Source: Bacillota bacterium (GTDB lineage Bacteria; Bacillota; Clostridia; Lachnospirales; Cellulosilyticaceae). Taken from it: a DNA stretch of 64,000 nt. Positions 1 through 9,324 of the stretch are shown piece by piece. Within the stretch, counting starts at the first letter, position 1. Each line of letters opens with the position of its first letter. The position numbers and the translations under genes are program-made. The stretch spans positions 1-64,000 of the forward strand of contig JAEWMQ010000019.1 in the NCBI GenBank assembly GCA_023393125.1, read 5' to 3'. Below the pieces are notes generated by a model. It saw only the letters and a list, made by a program, of their open reading frames with translations. It ran no database searches and was not told the DNA's origin.

Positions 1-14
1 AAGGAGTGGTTTTT

Positions 15-284
15 GTGGAACTAAAAAATATTCCAGTTGAGATAATTTCTAAGTTTAATACAGTTGGGGATATAGTTCCTTTACGCATGCGTATAGAAAA
101 TGAAGAACATCAATTAGTAGTTGCAACAATTACTGATATTCTCTATTCAACAGAAAATAATTATGCAGGAATAAAAACTTTTGACTATGGCTGTAAGGTA
201 ACAATTGATGAAAAAGAAAGGTTATTAGAACTACGATATTGCATTGCATCTCATAAATGGTCTATTCGAAAAGTGGTGTATTAG
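15..284 (+). CDS. small conserved protein paired with Y-family polymerase
   Basis: An 89-residue soluble protein with no signal peptide or membrane segment. The GTG at 15 is preferred to the GTG at 6 because AAGGAG lies at 1-6, about 8 bases upstream of 15 but overlapping the earlier codon. Short proteins of this shape, with a C-terminal pattern like LRY..ASHKWSI, are commonly encoded directly before UmuC/DinB-type polymerases in Clostridia; this is recalled family knowledge. The downstream polymerase starts 12 bases after this stop, so the two are probably co-transcribed. The biochemical role is unknown. A YolD-type regulatory partner of the polymerase is conceivable but the resemblance is weak. 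Confidence 0.7.
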   Translation: MELKNIPVEIISKFNTVGDIVPLRMRIENEEHQLVVATITDILYSTENNYAGIKTFDYGCKVTIDEKERLLELRYCIASHKWSIRKVVY

Positions 285-296
285 GTGGGTGAATTC

Positions 297-1556
297 ATGA
301 GTAATCGTATTATTTTTCATATAGATGTTAACTCTGCATTTCTAAGTTGGGAAGCCACCTATAGAATGAATATATTGCATGAAACAACAGATTTAAGAGA
401 GATACCTTCAGCAGTAGGTGGAGATATAGAAAAACGAAAAGGTATTATTTTAGCTAAATCTACACCCGCTAAAAAGTATAATATCCAAACAGGTGAGCCA
501 GTGGTATCAGCTTTAACTAAATGCCCTAATCTTACCTTAGTACCTCCTAATTATTCTTTGTATGTAAAATGTTCAAAGGCTTTCATGTCAATTCTAAAAG
601 AGTATACCCCTGTAGTTGAACAATATTCTATTGACGAAGCCTATATGGATATGACAGGAACCGAAGGTTTATACGGATCACCTGTTGCTATAGCTCATAT
701 TATTAAAGATAGGATCTATAAAGAATTAGGCTTTACAGTTAATGTAGGTATTTCTTCTAATAAGCTTCTAGCTAAAATGGCTGGTGACCTCAAGAAACCT
801 AACTTAGTTCATACGCTTTTTCCAGAAGAAATAGAAGAAAAAATGTGGCCACTCAATGTTGGTGACCTTTTCTTCGTGGGCAGAGCTACGGAACGTAAAT
901 TAAAGAGATTAGGTATTAATACTATAGGTAAATTGGCAAAAGCAGATTTGAATTTACTAAAAGCACATTTTAAAAAGCATGGTGAAATCATCTACCAATA
1001 TGCAAATGGCATAGATCCTATGAAAGTAATCCATGAAGCTGCTCCTAATAAAGGCTATGGTAATTCAACAACTATACCTTATGATGTGGAATCGGCAGAG
1101 AATGCCAAACTAGTTCTTCTGTCTTTATGCGAAACAGTAGGAAGCCGATTAAGGGCAGATCATGCTAAAGCTGGTTGCATTGCTGTAACCATAGTAGATA
1201 CCTTCTTTGAATATTCTTCTCATCAAAGAACACTTATGTCAGCAACTCATGTCACAACTGAAATCTATGAGAATGCTTGTAGAATATTTGATGAGTTATG
1301 GGATAAGAAGAGTCCTATAAGACAATTAGGTGTTCATACAAGTAAGATTTCAAAGGGTGATACTTATCAATACAATATGTTTGATAGCTTCAAATATGAT
1401 AAATACGAGAAATTAGATAAAGCTATCGATACAATACGAGAGAAATATGGCGAAGATTCTATTATGCGAGCTCCTTTCTTACGTTCAAAATTAAATCATA
1501 TGGCAGGTGGTATTTCTAAAGAAAAGAGAACAGGAATTACTAAGGGATGCGTTTGA
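297..1556 (+). CDS. Y-family DNA polymerase (DinB/UmuC type), lesion bypass
   Basis: A 419-residue translesion polymerase that copies past damaged template bases at stalled forks. The N-terminal palm holds HIDVNSAF (Asp10) and the hallmark YSIDEAY at about residues 110-116 (Asp113, Glu114), the metal-binding carboxylates of the family. A helix-hairpin-helix-like thumb (VGRATERKLKRLGI) and a little-finger domain with QLGVHTSKI follow. The ATG at 297 has AGGTGG at 283-288 and is preferred to an in-frame GTG at 285. It follows the small partner gene by 12 bases. Length and motif order fit the UmuC/UvrX-like branch often carried by Firmicute mobile elements and prophages, so it may be SOS- or phage-associated. 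No LexA-type operator is visible in the short upstream sequence. Confidence 0.93.
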   Translation: MSNRIIFHIDVNSAFLSWEATYRMNILHETTDLREIPSAVGGDIEKRKGIILAKSTPAKKYNIQTGEPVVSALTKCPNLTLVPPNYSLYVKCSKAFMSILKEYTPVVEQYSIDEAYMDMTGTEGLYGSPVAIAHIIKDRIYKELGFTVNVGISSNKLLAKMAGDLKKPNLVHTLFPEEIEEKMWPLNVGDLFFVGRATERKLKRLGINTIGKLAKADLNLLKAHFKKHGEIIYQYANGIDPMKVIHEAAPNKGYGNSTTIPYDVESAENAKLVLLSLCETVGSRLRADHAKAGCIAVTIVDTFFEYSSHQRTLMSATHVTTEIYENACRIFDELWDKKSPIRQLGVHTSKISKGDTYQYNMFDSFKYDKYEKLDKAIDTIREKYGEDSIMRAPFLRSKLNHMAGGISKEKRTGITKGCV

Positions 1557-1691
1557 TAATATCAAAATTATATAAATTATTATACAAAGATTATAATTTC
1601 AGAAAAAATACAATAATAATTTACTTCTAGTTATATTATTGATAAGCTTGTAGTATTAATAACCTATTTTGATAATATATAGAGGTGACAT

Positions 1692-2228
1692 ATGGCAACA
1701 AATAAAATAAGTGCACTTTATAATGTTCTAGTTATATGTATCCTTACTTTAACAGCTTGTTCTTCATCACCCAATCCAAATACAACATCTATTTCATTTG
1801 AAAATAATTCTGAAGTTCAAATATTTATTGGCAAGGCTACAGTTATTGATGCTTTTATTCAGCCATATGAGTCAATGGGAGCAGATGTAAATTTCCATTG
1901 TGAAAATGAAGACATTGCGTATGTTAGAGAAACTGAAGTTTTGCATGGTAATGGCGTAAAATATATAAGTATCTATATTAACGGAGTTTCTGTGGGTGAA
2001 ACAAATATTTATGCACAAACTAATGATGGATTAATACAGAGTGAAAAAGTAAAAATATTAGTTACAGAAGACAATTTAATAAAAGACACAAGTACTAGGG
2101 TATATTTAAATCTCTCTGGCAATCATTATCATTCTTCTAGTGAATGTGCTGGTAAATCTAGCTATGAATCTACTTTAAATAAAGCTATTAAGTTAAAACG
2201 CGAAGCATGCAATAAATGTGTAAATTAG
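1692..2228 (+). CDS. secreted lipoprotein with C-terminal YHxxxxC...CxxC motif
   Basis: A 178-residue predicted lipoprotein. Residues 1-23 form a signal peptide ending in the lipobox LTAC, and the lipidated Cys is followed by a Ser/Asn/Thr linker. The middle part looks like a beta-rich Ig-like domain (SEKVKILVTED). The C-terminus has GNHYHSSSECAGKSS and ends REACNKC, matching a small Cys/His motif (YHxxxxC about 30 residues before CxxC) that recurs at the C-termini of many exported Firmicute proteins and may bind metal. The start has AGGTGA 5 bases upstream. It stands alone after about 135 bases of AT-rich spacer and its function is unknown. Confidence 0.75.
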   Translation: MATNKISALYNVLVICILTLTACSSSPNPNTTSISFENNSEVQIFIGKATVIDAFIQPYESMGADVNFHCENEDIAYVRETEVLHGNGVKYISIYINGVSVGETNIYAQTNDGLIQSEKVKILVTEDNLIKDTSTRVYLNLSGNHYHSSSECAGKSSYESTLNKAIKLKREACNKCVN

Positions 2229-2341
2229 CAAAAATATTTGCAGAGATAGTAAGTACTTTCCATGCCTAAAATAGAGAAGTGGTAACGCATGTGGATAGTA
2301 AAAACAAATCTTGATATGTCTGAGTTTATAGGGAGTTTATA

Positions 2342-2650
2342 ATGAGAAAATATGGGTACCTGAATACGGCAATTCGTGTAAATAAGAAAGAACTAATCTA
2401 TAAAATTATGATACATGAAACAAAAAAAGGGGGTGTTTTCGTTTATCTATATACTAGTTTAACAGCTGAAAACTGTTCTTATGATTGTCATTATGAAACA
2501 TTAGAAGACGCTCTAGAGGAGTGGCAAGAAGAACTTGACGAGAGAGGATGGATTGAAATACCTGATTCACTACCTTACTGTCAACATGATTCTTTTTTAC
2601 CTATAAGGGTAAAAGGAAGTGATATTGGCGGACAAGTTAGAGAGACTTAA
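2342..2650 (+). CDS. hypothetical protein, 102 aa
   Basis: A 102-residue acidic cytoplasmic protein (ETLEDALEEWQEELDERGWIEI) with no signal peptide and no family that I recognise with confidence. The start ATG overlaps by one base the stop of a 17-codon ORF (2289-2342), so translation may be coupled to that short leader; GGGAG lies about 7 bases upstream. The pattern of an aromatic-rich sheet followed by an acidic helix resembles small immunity-type proteins, but that is only an impression. Left as unknown. Confidence 0.6.
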   Translation: MRKYGYLNTAIRVNKKELIYKIMIHETKKGGVFVYLYTSLTAENCSYDCHYETLEDALEEWQEELDERGWIEIPDSLPYCQHDSFLPIRVKGSDIGGQVRET

Positions 2651-2874
2651 TGCATTTAAACTTAGCTCTCGTTAAACTCCCTAGGTATCAAGGCGACGAT
2701 GTGGAGAATGCTACTACCTAAAAATACACATAAGCTAGTAGCCTTTATTATTGTATAGGTATTTTTGTGTACCTATAGTCCTTTCATAGTAAAGCTATTT
2801 AGAATTACGAATAGGACAAATAAAAGTATACTGATAAAAGATATGGATGAATAGTAATTGGTGGGGGTAATGCA
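2651..2874. other. AT-rich intergenic stretch, nothing recognised
   Basis: About 220 bases between two small genes. I see no convincing ORF, promoter or terminator beyond the GTGGGGG ribosome-binding site just before 2875. Confidence 0.5.
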
Positions 2875-3273
2875 TTGAAAATTATAGTAAAGAAAGAAAA
2901 CATAATTAAAGATAAATATTATTTATGGAATAGGTTTATAGAATGTTTGATTAATGAAGAATTTGGTAATGACTTATCTCAAATACAACATGTAGCAAAA
3001 TCTTGCTTTTGGTATGATACTGAAATGAATAATGGTGGACATTCTGGTTATTTTGATGTCTATGCAGATAAAAATTATGAACAAGTAAAAAAATCCTTAA
3101 TCCTTATTGGGGCAGAACAATATGCTAAAAACCTTAGTATTGCTATTGAAACAGGAATTAATGATGATTATATAAGTACAGATGATAGATTTAGAGAATT
3201 AATACCTGAATTGACTGATATTATTGAAAAATATGTTGTGGATAATATCAGTGAATTTTTTATTATCGAATAA
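2875..3273 (+). CDS. DUF4375-like small protein (TTG start)
   Basis: A 132-residue protein starting at TTG, with GGGGG about 7 bases upstream. The nearby ATG at 2870 is out of frame and immediately followed by a stop. The segment TEMNNGGHSGYFD, with the following short helices, matches the NGG-x-x-x-YF core I associate with DUF4375 (the DMP19 C-terminal-like family). Proteins of that family occur in toxin-immunity and phage-related clusters. The gene is followed by a hairpin terminator at 3348-3381. Function is unknown; an immunity or DNA-mimic role is a family-level guess. Confidence 0.68.
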   Translation: MKIIVKKENIIKDKYYLWNRFIECLINEEFGNDLSQIQHVAKSCFWYDTEMNNGGHSGYFDVYADKNYEQVKKSLILIGAEQYAKNLSIAIETGINDDYISTDDRFRELIPELTDIIEKYVVDNISEFFIIE

Positions 3274-3347
3274 TAGAACTAAGAAGTGTCCATTTACTGA
3301 GTGAATTAAAAGTATAACATTTGATGAATTAAATAAATTTTTCTTGG

Positions 3348-3381
3348 AAGCACTTACTTTAATAGTAGGTGCTTTTGTTTT
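3348..3381 (+). terminator. intrinsic terminator after the DUF4375-like gene
   Basis: AAGCACTTACT and AGTAGGTGCTT form an 11-bp stem (one G-T wobble) around a 5-base loop, followed by a T-rich run. It also marks the left limit of the remaining prophage tail genes. Confidence 0.65.
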
Positions 3382-3401
3382 GCCTCAAAACAGGAGAGGA
3401 G

Positions 3402-6119
3402 GTGACAGATATAGCTAGTAGAATTAAAGGCATTACCATTGAAATTGGTGGTGATACAAAGCCTCTGGAGAAGGCTTTAAGCGATGTTAATAAAACCAGT
3501 AGAAGCTTACAGTCAGAACTAAGAGAGGTAGAAAAACTTCTTAAGCTTGATCCAGGAAACACAGAATTAGTTGCTCAGAAGATGAAACTCTTACAGGAGC
3601 AAACCTCAAATACCACCGAGAAACTCAAAAGATTAGAAAATGCTCAAGATCAGGTTAACAGGCAATTTAGAGAAGGCAAGATTAATAATGAACAGTATAG
3701 AGCTTTTAATCGTGAAATTGAACAGACTCGTATCCAGCTGAGACAACTTGAAGAAGCTGCTAATGACTCAGTTGATGAGATTGAAGAGTTGGGGCAAGTT
3801 AGTGAAAAGTCAGAAGGTAAACTCTCCAAACTAAGTTCTATGGCAGGAAGTGCAGCTAAATCAATCGGTGGGATGGCAGTTAAAGGAACTGCTGCCGCCT
3901 TAGTTGGAATTGGAACAGCAGCTGCTGGCATTGGTGTTGCAGCTGTTAAAAGTGCAGATGATGCTCAGAAAGCTCTTAACAGCTTGCAAGTACAAACGGG
4001 TGCTACAGATACTGAGATGAAAAGCCTTGGAGAAGGTATGATGAGCATTTATAGAAATAACTTCGGAGAGAACTTCGAGGATATTGCAAATTCAATGGCT
4101 AACATTGCTCAGCAAACCAATATGACCGGTAAAGAGCTAGAAACTGCCACTACCAATGCCTTAATGCTAAGAGATAGCTTTGGTTTTGATGTATCAGAAA
4201 CTACCCGTTCCGTTAATCAAATGATGAAAGAGTTCGGTATTTCAGCAGATGAAGCTTATACCTTAATTGCTCAAGGTGCTCAAGAAGGTCTTAATGCAAA
4301 TGATGATCTCCTTGATACTATTAACGAGTATAGTGTGCATTTTCAGCAGTTAGGTCTAGATGCTGAGGATATGTTCAATATGCTTGAAAATGGGTCAGAA
4401 ACAGGATCTTTTAGTATTGATAAACTTGGAGATGCCGTCAAAGAGTTTGGTATCCGTGTAAAGGATGGTAGTAAAACAACTACAGATGCCTTTGATGCAC
4501 TTGGCTTAGATAGTGAAGATCTAACTGCTCGTTTTTCAGAAGGTGGAGAAACAGCTTCTAAAGCTTTTGATGAAGTTATTTCAGCACTTATGAAGTGTGA
4601 TGATAAGGTGATTCAAAACACAGCTGGTGTCGGACTTTTCGGTACTATGTGGGAGGACCTTGGTATAGAAGCTATTGGGGCTTTAACGAACGTAAATGGC
4701 GAGTTTGATAAGTCAGCTGATACCTTAGCTAAAATTAATAAGATTAAGTACAATGACTTAGGTAGTGCTATTAGTGGCATTGGAAGAATTCTTCAAACCG
4801 ACTTCCTTATTCCACTAGGCAAAGAAGTACTGCCTTTACTGAGTGAGTTTGCTAATGCCTTAAGCAAAGGATTTAGTGGAGATACTTTAACAAGTTTTAC
4901 AGCTTCTATTAATACCTTTGCTACAGGAATGGTTAATAAGTTAACTGAGATTCTTCCTAATCTAGTCAAGGTCATCAGTGATGTCCTTAGCGGATTAGCC
5001 ACAGCCTTAGCAGATGTCATTCCTACAGTTTTACCACTACTCATGGATGGAGCTTATCAACTGATTAATGCCCTAATTACAGTAATTCAAGAAAATGCTC
5101 CTGCCTTTGCTAGCTTAGCCGGTGATTTAATAACAGGTTTTATAACATTTCTTATGGAAACATTCCCAACACTAGCTGATGCTGCTTTGCAAATAGTTAT
5201 TACCTTAATGAATGCATTATCTGAATCCCTTCCTACTTTAATTCCTGTTATGGTAGAAGGGATTTTAAATTTAGTTCAATCAATCCTAGATAATTTGCCT
5301 TCATTTATTGATGCTGCTATTAATATGATTCTAGCTTTAGTAGAGGGGATTCTAAATGCACTACCTCAGCTTTTAGAACAAGCCCCAGTTATTATAAGGA
5401 AAATGACAGATAGCCTTATTGCTGCTATACCAATGCTTATTGAAGCTGCAGTAAGTCTTATTACTAGCTTGTCAGAGTTTATCATTAATAACCTAGATAA
5501 GATTATTCAAACATCCATTGAAGTGGTTGTTGCTTTGGCCATTGGTCTTATTCAGGCTATACCCAAGCTTATGGAAGCAACACCTAAATTAATTCAAGCT
5601 ATTATAGGAGTATTTACGAATACCAATTGGGCTGAAGTAGGTCTTAATCTAGTTAAAGGAATTGCTAGAGGTATTGCAAATGGAGTAGGTTCTGTAGTTA
5701 AAGCAGCTAAAGATATGGCCAATAGTGTTTGGAGCAGTATTACGAGTGCTTTTGATATGCATTCACCATCAAGACTTGCCATTAGAGTATTTCAAAAAGA
5801 CTTTGTCGAAAAGGGTATTGGACAAGGTATTTTAAAAGGAATACCTAAAGTGGTAAGGGATACACAACAAATGAGTCAAAGTATTGTAGGAGCTATACAA
5901 GCTATTCCAAGCATTGCTTTAAAAACACAGTTACAAGATGTATCTAGTCAGAATATAGTTTCTACCAATGGCTTAGCATCTACTACTTCTCATTATGAAG
6001 ATGGTGATATCATTATCCAGAACATGAATATCAATTCAAAGGAAAATGCTCAGTACTTTGCTGAATATCTTTATACCTTAAAGAAGACTAGAAATAGAAC
6101 TTTAGGAGTGATGACATGA
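3402..6119 (+). CDS. phage tail tape measure protein
   Basis: A protein of about 905 residues that sets tail length and is threaded through the tail tube during assembly and DNA entry. The start is placed at GTG 3402 because AGGAG lies 6 bases upstream; an in-frame GTG at 3369 falls inside the preceding terminator. Residues 1-150 are a helical coiled-coil region (SLQSELREVEKLLKLDP and similar). A Gly/Ala-rich hydrophobic stretch follows (GTAAALVGIGTAAAGIG), then a TP901-type core. The second half repeats amphipathic membrane-like helices (LPTLIPVMVEGILNLV). A C-terminal block contains DMHSPSRLA, typical of siphophage tape measures. The stop overlaps the next start (ATGA). No upstream head or tail-tube genes are present. 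Confidence 0.92.
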   Translation: MTDIASRIKGITIEIGGDTKPLEKALSDVNKTSRSLQSELREVEKLLKLDPGNTELVAQKMKLLQEQTSNTTEKLKRLENAQDQVNRQFREGKINNEQYRAFNREIEQTRIQLRQLEEAANDSVDEIEELGQVSEKSEGKLSKLSSMAGSAAKSIGGMAVKGTAAALVGIGTAAAGIGVAAVKSADDAQKALNSLQVQTGATDTEMKSLGEGMMSIYRNNFGENFEDIANSMANIAQQTNMTGKELETATTNALMLRDSFGFDVSETTRSVNQMMKEFGISADEAYTLIAQGAQEGLNANDDLLDTINEYSVHFQQLGLDAEDMFNMLENGSETGSFSIDKLGDAVKEFGIRVKDGSKTTTDAFDALGLDSEDLTARFSEGGETASKAFDEVISALMKCDDKVIQNTAGVGLFGTMWEDLGIEAIGALTNVNGEFDKSADTLAKINKIKYNDLGSAISGIGRILQTDFLIPLGKEVLPLLSEFANALSKGFSGDTLTSFTASINTFATGMVNKLTEILPNLVKVISDVLSGLATALADVIPTVLPLLMDGAYQLINALITVIQENAPAFASLAGDLITGFITFLMETFPTLADAALQIVITLMNALSESLPTLIPVMVEGILNLVQSILDNLPSFIDAAINMILALVEGILNALPQLLEQAPVIIRKMTDSLIAAIPMLIEAAVSLITSLSEFIINNLDKIIQTSIEVVVALAIGLIQAIPKLMEATPKLIQAIIGVFTNTNWAEVGLNLVKGIARGIANGVGSVVKAAKDMANSVWSSITSAFDMHSPSRLAIRVFQKDFVEKGIGQGILKGIPKVVRDTQQMSQSIVGAIQAIPSIALKTQLQDVSSQNIVSTNGLASTTSHYEDGDIIIQNMNINSKENAQYFAEYLYTLKKTRNRTLGVMT

Positions 6120-7918
6120 TTAAACTCTATACAATGGATAACCTAGTAGATTCCTATTCCAGCGTTCCTGTTATAAATGGCAATATAAGTGGAGAAAGAA
6201 ATGGTTATCACAAGCTATCTTTTTCTATCTTAAGCAAATACCTTAAACAACAGAATATAGTCATTAACCAGAAAACCATCTTTCAAGTAGATGGCCTTTT
6301 TTATGTGTGTACAGATGCTGGAAATAGTGATGTAGAAAAGATTGAGCTAAGTTATAATGCAGAACTTCTTCAGACTCAAATCTTAATGTTTAAGTTTATT
6401 GATACTCTAGAGTTAGCAGGTACCTCTATCGTAGAAGTTTTATCACTTCTAGTGAATTCAACTATTTTAGAAGTAGGAGAATGTGATAATATCTCAGGTT
6501 TTGACTTTCAGATTAGCAAAAATAATGCTCAGTATGCTCTTAGTCAGCTTCTTGAAATCACTAAAACAGAAGTGACTTATAACGGATTAAAAATTAATAT
6601 TAAGAACGCCAATTGGCAAGACAACATTAAAACACTTACAAAAGGCTATGACTTCACTACATTAGACGAAAGCACAGATGTATCAGATGTTATTACAAAA
6701 CTTCACTACAAAAATACCAAAGGTGATCTGAGCGGCTTTATAGTAAGTAGCTATGCCAGTAAGTATGGTTTCACTAGAGAAGGCTATCAAGAATTTGATA
6801 CAGATGATTTAGGAACCCTAAGCACTTTAGCCACAGAGTATTTAGCTACCATAGATCAACCTAGTTGTAGCATTTCTATAAGTATTCCTAAAGTTAGAAA
6901 ACTTAGCTTAAGCCTGTGTGAATTAGTTAAGCTTCATAACACCTTATTGGACGAAGAACTTATTTACAAAGTAGTGGGTTATAGCAAGAGTTTGACTACA
7001 TCAGCAGATACTTATCAGCTAGGTCAACGCAAGAAGGACTTTACAGATATTGAGCAGCTCTTTAATGAGAAAGCCCAAGAGGTCGTTCAAGAAGTGGTTC
7101 AAAATGTTATTGTTGAAGTCATTGAGCAAGAGGTCATTAGTGCCAATACTGCTCATATACTTAATGCTTGGATTAGAGACTTAAATGTGGAATTTCTTGA
7201 AACGAACTTTGAGGTTCTTGATGTAAGACAGCCTTATCCTGAAGATGGCCTTCGTAACTTTATCCGTATTAAAGAAGAGCAAATGGAGTTTGTTACCCAA
7301 AGCTTAAGTGAAACAGAAGTTCAAGACTATCACAATAAGGATGGTGATCAGCTTTACTATACTGCTATTGATGACCATGTGCAGGCGTATAAATATTTTA
7401 CGATTACCCTTCCTACTAGTATTTATCAAGACTTAACAGAAGCACAAATTGATAAGTTCAAAGTTAAAGTCAGGAAGGTTCTAAGTGAAAGTGTAAAGGC
7501 TACTTTTACTTTTGGACTTATTGGTGATACCCAATATCCTCTTATGCGCTGGGGTGTAGGTACAGATCCAAGTGGTAGTACGGATAAAGGAAAAGGTTTT
7601 ATTTATAAAGAACTAGATGGATTAGTGCTCAAGTATGTTACAAGTACCGGAACAGTTCATCAAATTAAACTAGGTGAGAATGGTATAGAAGGTATAGAGG
7701 CTGGTGGTGGAGAAACGATTATTCAGAATATCAATATGGGCGGTCTCATAGAGATACCTGGTGTGGCTCTTACGAAGGCTTCATTTAGTGAAAGTGGTGT
7801 TTCTTTAGAACATGGTGAAATAAAAACTACCTTTACTTGGACAAGAGACAGTGCTGGTAGAATCTTAACTCTTTATAATTCACAAACTGGCCTAACTGTT
7901 CCAGTCAGTTGGAGTTAG
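6116..7918 (+). CDS. phage tail protein (Tal/minor structural protein type)
   Basis: A 600-residue baseplate/tail-tip protein. The N-terminus (NGNISGERNGYHKLSFSI) matches the start region of phage minor structural proteins of the Tal/endopeptidase-tail family, which follow the tape measure gene in siphophages and contact the cell envelope. The middle has a short helical segment (EVVQEVVQNVIVEVIEQEV, about residues 325-345), and the end is beta-rich and probably binds the next tail proteins. It overlaps the tape measure gene by 4 bases, consistent with translational coupling. A distal-tail (Dit) gene normally found between them is missing. No catalytic motif of a wall hydrolase is obvious. Confidence 0.8.
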   Translation: MIKLYTMDNLVDSYSSVPVINGNISGERNGYHKLSFSILSKYLKQQNIVINQKTIFQVDGLFYVCTDAGNSDVEKIELSYNAELLQTQILMFKFIDTLELAGTSIVEVLSLLVNSTILEVGECDNISGFDFQISKNNAQYALSQLLEITKTEVTYNGLKINIKNANWQDNIKTLTKGYDFTTLDESTDVSDVITKLHYKNTKGDLSGFIVSSYASKYGFTREGYQEFDTDDLGTLSTLATEYLATIDQPSCSISISIPKVRKLSLSLCELVKLHNTLLDEELIYKVVGYSKSLTTSADTYQLGQRKKDFTDIEQLFNEKAQEVVQEVVQNVIVEVIEQEVISANTAHILNAWIRDLNVEFLETNFEVLDVRQPYPEDGLRNFIRIKEEQMEFVTQSLSETEVQDYHNKDGDQLYYTAIDDHVQAYKYFTITLPTSIYQDLTEAQIDKFKVKVRKVLSESVKATFTFGLIGDTQYPLMRWGVGTDPSGSTDKGKGFIYKELDGLVLKYVTSTGTVHQIKLGENGIEGIEAGGGETIIQNINMGGLIEIPGVALTKASFSESGVSLEHGEIKTTFTWTRDSAGRILTLYNSQTGLTVPVSWS

Positions 7919-7927
7919 GAGGCATTT

Positions 7928-8407
7928 ATGAGTATGCAAGACTTTGATATGGGATTTCTTAGTACGCTGATGTCCTTTGGTATCTCAAATGGAGAATCAA
8001 GCAGTGGTTTACCAGATATGAGTACATTACTGTTTGTTAACTGTGCCTACTATAGTGGTGATTTAGGAGAAGGCTCTAATTACCTGAGTGCTGATAGTTA
8101 TGTTCCTATATTCAGTAGTGGTTTTAGTTATATCCCTAAAAAAGGTGGCATTGTCATGATGGGCGCCTATCAGTTAGAGGATCCTGACGATTATAGTGGT
8201 GAAACCCCTATGGCCATGTTAAAGATTACAGCTGATGATAAGGTAATCTTTGAAGATGATATAACTGCATACTTTCTATATCCCATTGTAGAAAAAGTAA
8301 AAGGTTTTAGCTATCAGAGCTCTTTCAAAATAGAAGCCAAAAGGCTGAATCTAACAGATAGCATGGGATTGCAACTTTATCAGACTATGATTATTGGATA
8401 TAAGTAG
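7928..8407 (+). CDS. small phage tail-tip protein, paralogue A
   Basis: A 159-residue protein with no recognised domain, starting 9 bases after the Tal-like gene with GGAGG as ribosome-binding site. It aligns over much of its length with the next gene: SSGFSYIPKKGG versus SSSFSYMPSQGY, and AKRLNLTDSMGLQLYQTM versus GKRNNLTDGMQLQLRETM. Its beta-rich composition and position between the Tal-like protein and the holin suggest a fibre or baseplate component. Function is inferred from context only. Confidence 0.65.
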   Translation: MSMQDFDMGFLSTLMSFGISNGESSSGLPDMSTLLFVNCAYYSGDLGEGSNYLSADSYVPIFSSGFSYIPKKGGIVMMGAYQLEDPDDYSGETPMAMLKITADDKVIFEDDITAYFLYPIVEKVKGFSYQSSFKIEAKRLNLTDSMGLQLYQTMIIGYK

Positions 8408-8416
8408 GTAAATGAA

Positions 8417-8890
8417 ATGAATGATATAGCATTTAAGAATGGCATACTTTGTGGTCTATTAGCCACAGGTATTGGTATAGGTGGGGAGAATAGTGATAAT
8501 AAGCTTCCTTTACCTGAAGTATTAGAAATTATTAATCTAAGCTACTATGACAATGTAATTACTTATCTTAATGAGTTTAGCTATACAACTTTGCTATCTA
8601 GTAGCTTTAGTTATATGCCAAGTCAAGGTTATGTCATGATTGGTGGCTTTGATTTATATGACTTTGAGGGAGATGACTGGTCTGCTTCACCTAGTGCAGA
8701 TATGCGTATAACAGTAGATGGTGTTATAGCTTATGAAGGTGATGTTGCCAGTTACTTTGAGGATTTATCCGTTAATCCACCTAAGGTCTTTCAATATAAA
8801 TCAAGTTTTGAACTAGCAGGAAAACGAAACAACTTAACAGATGGTATGCAACTGCAATTACGAGAAACTATGGTTGTAGGACTAAAATAG
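8417..8890 (+). CDS. small phage tail-tip protein, paralogue B
   Basis: A 157-residue tandem paralogue of the preceding gene. The shared C-terminal pattern is SFELAGKRNNLTDGMQLQLRE, ending in a hydrophobic-Gly-Leu/Tyr-Lys tail. The N-terminal 30 residues differ (a Gly-rich GLLATGIGIGGEN segment), so the two may occupy different positions in the same structure. It sits 9 bases after paralogue A and 14 before the holin, in the same operon. A role in the tail fibre or receptor binding is inferred. Confidence 0.65.
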   Translation: MNDIAFKNGILCGLLATGIGIGGENSDNKLPLPEVLEIINLSYYDNVITYLNEFSYTTLLSSSFSYMPSQGYVMIGGFDLYDFEGDDWSASPSADMRITVDGVIAYEGDVASYFEDLSVNPPKVFQYKSSFELAGKRNNLTDGMQLQLRETMVVGLK

Positions 8891-8904
8891 AAAGGATTCA
8901 AAAG

Positions 8905-9324
8905 ATGAATGATTTAATAGAGGGAATTAGAATAGCCATTGTAACAGTGGGTGGTTTTATAGGTGGTATGATAGGCGGATTTGATGGACTTATCTACTCA
9001 CTGATTACATTTGTTCTTATAGACTATCTAACAGGTGTGATGGCTGCAATTGTAGATCGTCAGCTTTCCAGTGAAATAGGCTTCAAAGGTATTTTTAAAA
9101 AAGTAAGTATTTTTATGCTAGTAGCGTTAGGGCATATTATAGATTCAAAACTACTAGGAACTGGTACTGCTCTTAGAACGGCAATTATTTTATTTTATAG
9201 CTCTAATGAGGGAATTAGTATTTTGGAGAATGCAACACGCATGGGACTTCCTATTCCTAAGAAAATCAAATCAGTATTAGAACAACTCAAGAAGGATAGT
9301 GATGCAGATGAACATCCAGAATAA
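8905..9324 (+). CDS. phage holin (TcdE/Cph1-like family)
   Basis: A 139-residue membrane protein that forms lesions in the cytoplasmic membrane and lets the endolysin reach the wall. Three hydrophobic helices are visible: IAIVTVGGFIGGMIGGF, SLITFVLIDYLTGVMAAIV and VSIFMLVALGHIID. They include the family signature DYLTGVMAA, and a later SSNEGISILENATRMGLP-like segment is typical of the toxin-secretion/phage-lysis holin family. AAAGGA precedes the start. The 3' end overlaps the amidase gene by 23 bases in another frame, so lysis genes are tightly coupled. Confidence 0.9.
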   Translation: MNDLIEGIRIAIVTVGGFIGGMIGGFDGLIYSLITFVLIDYLTGVMAAIVDRQLSSEIGFKGIFKKVSIFMLVALGHIIDSKLLGTGTALRTAIILFYSSNEGISILENATRMGLPIPKKIKSVLEQLKKDSDADEHPE

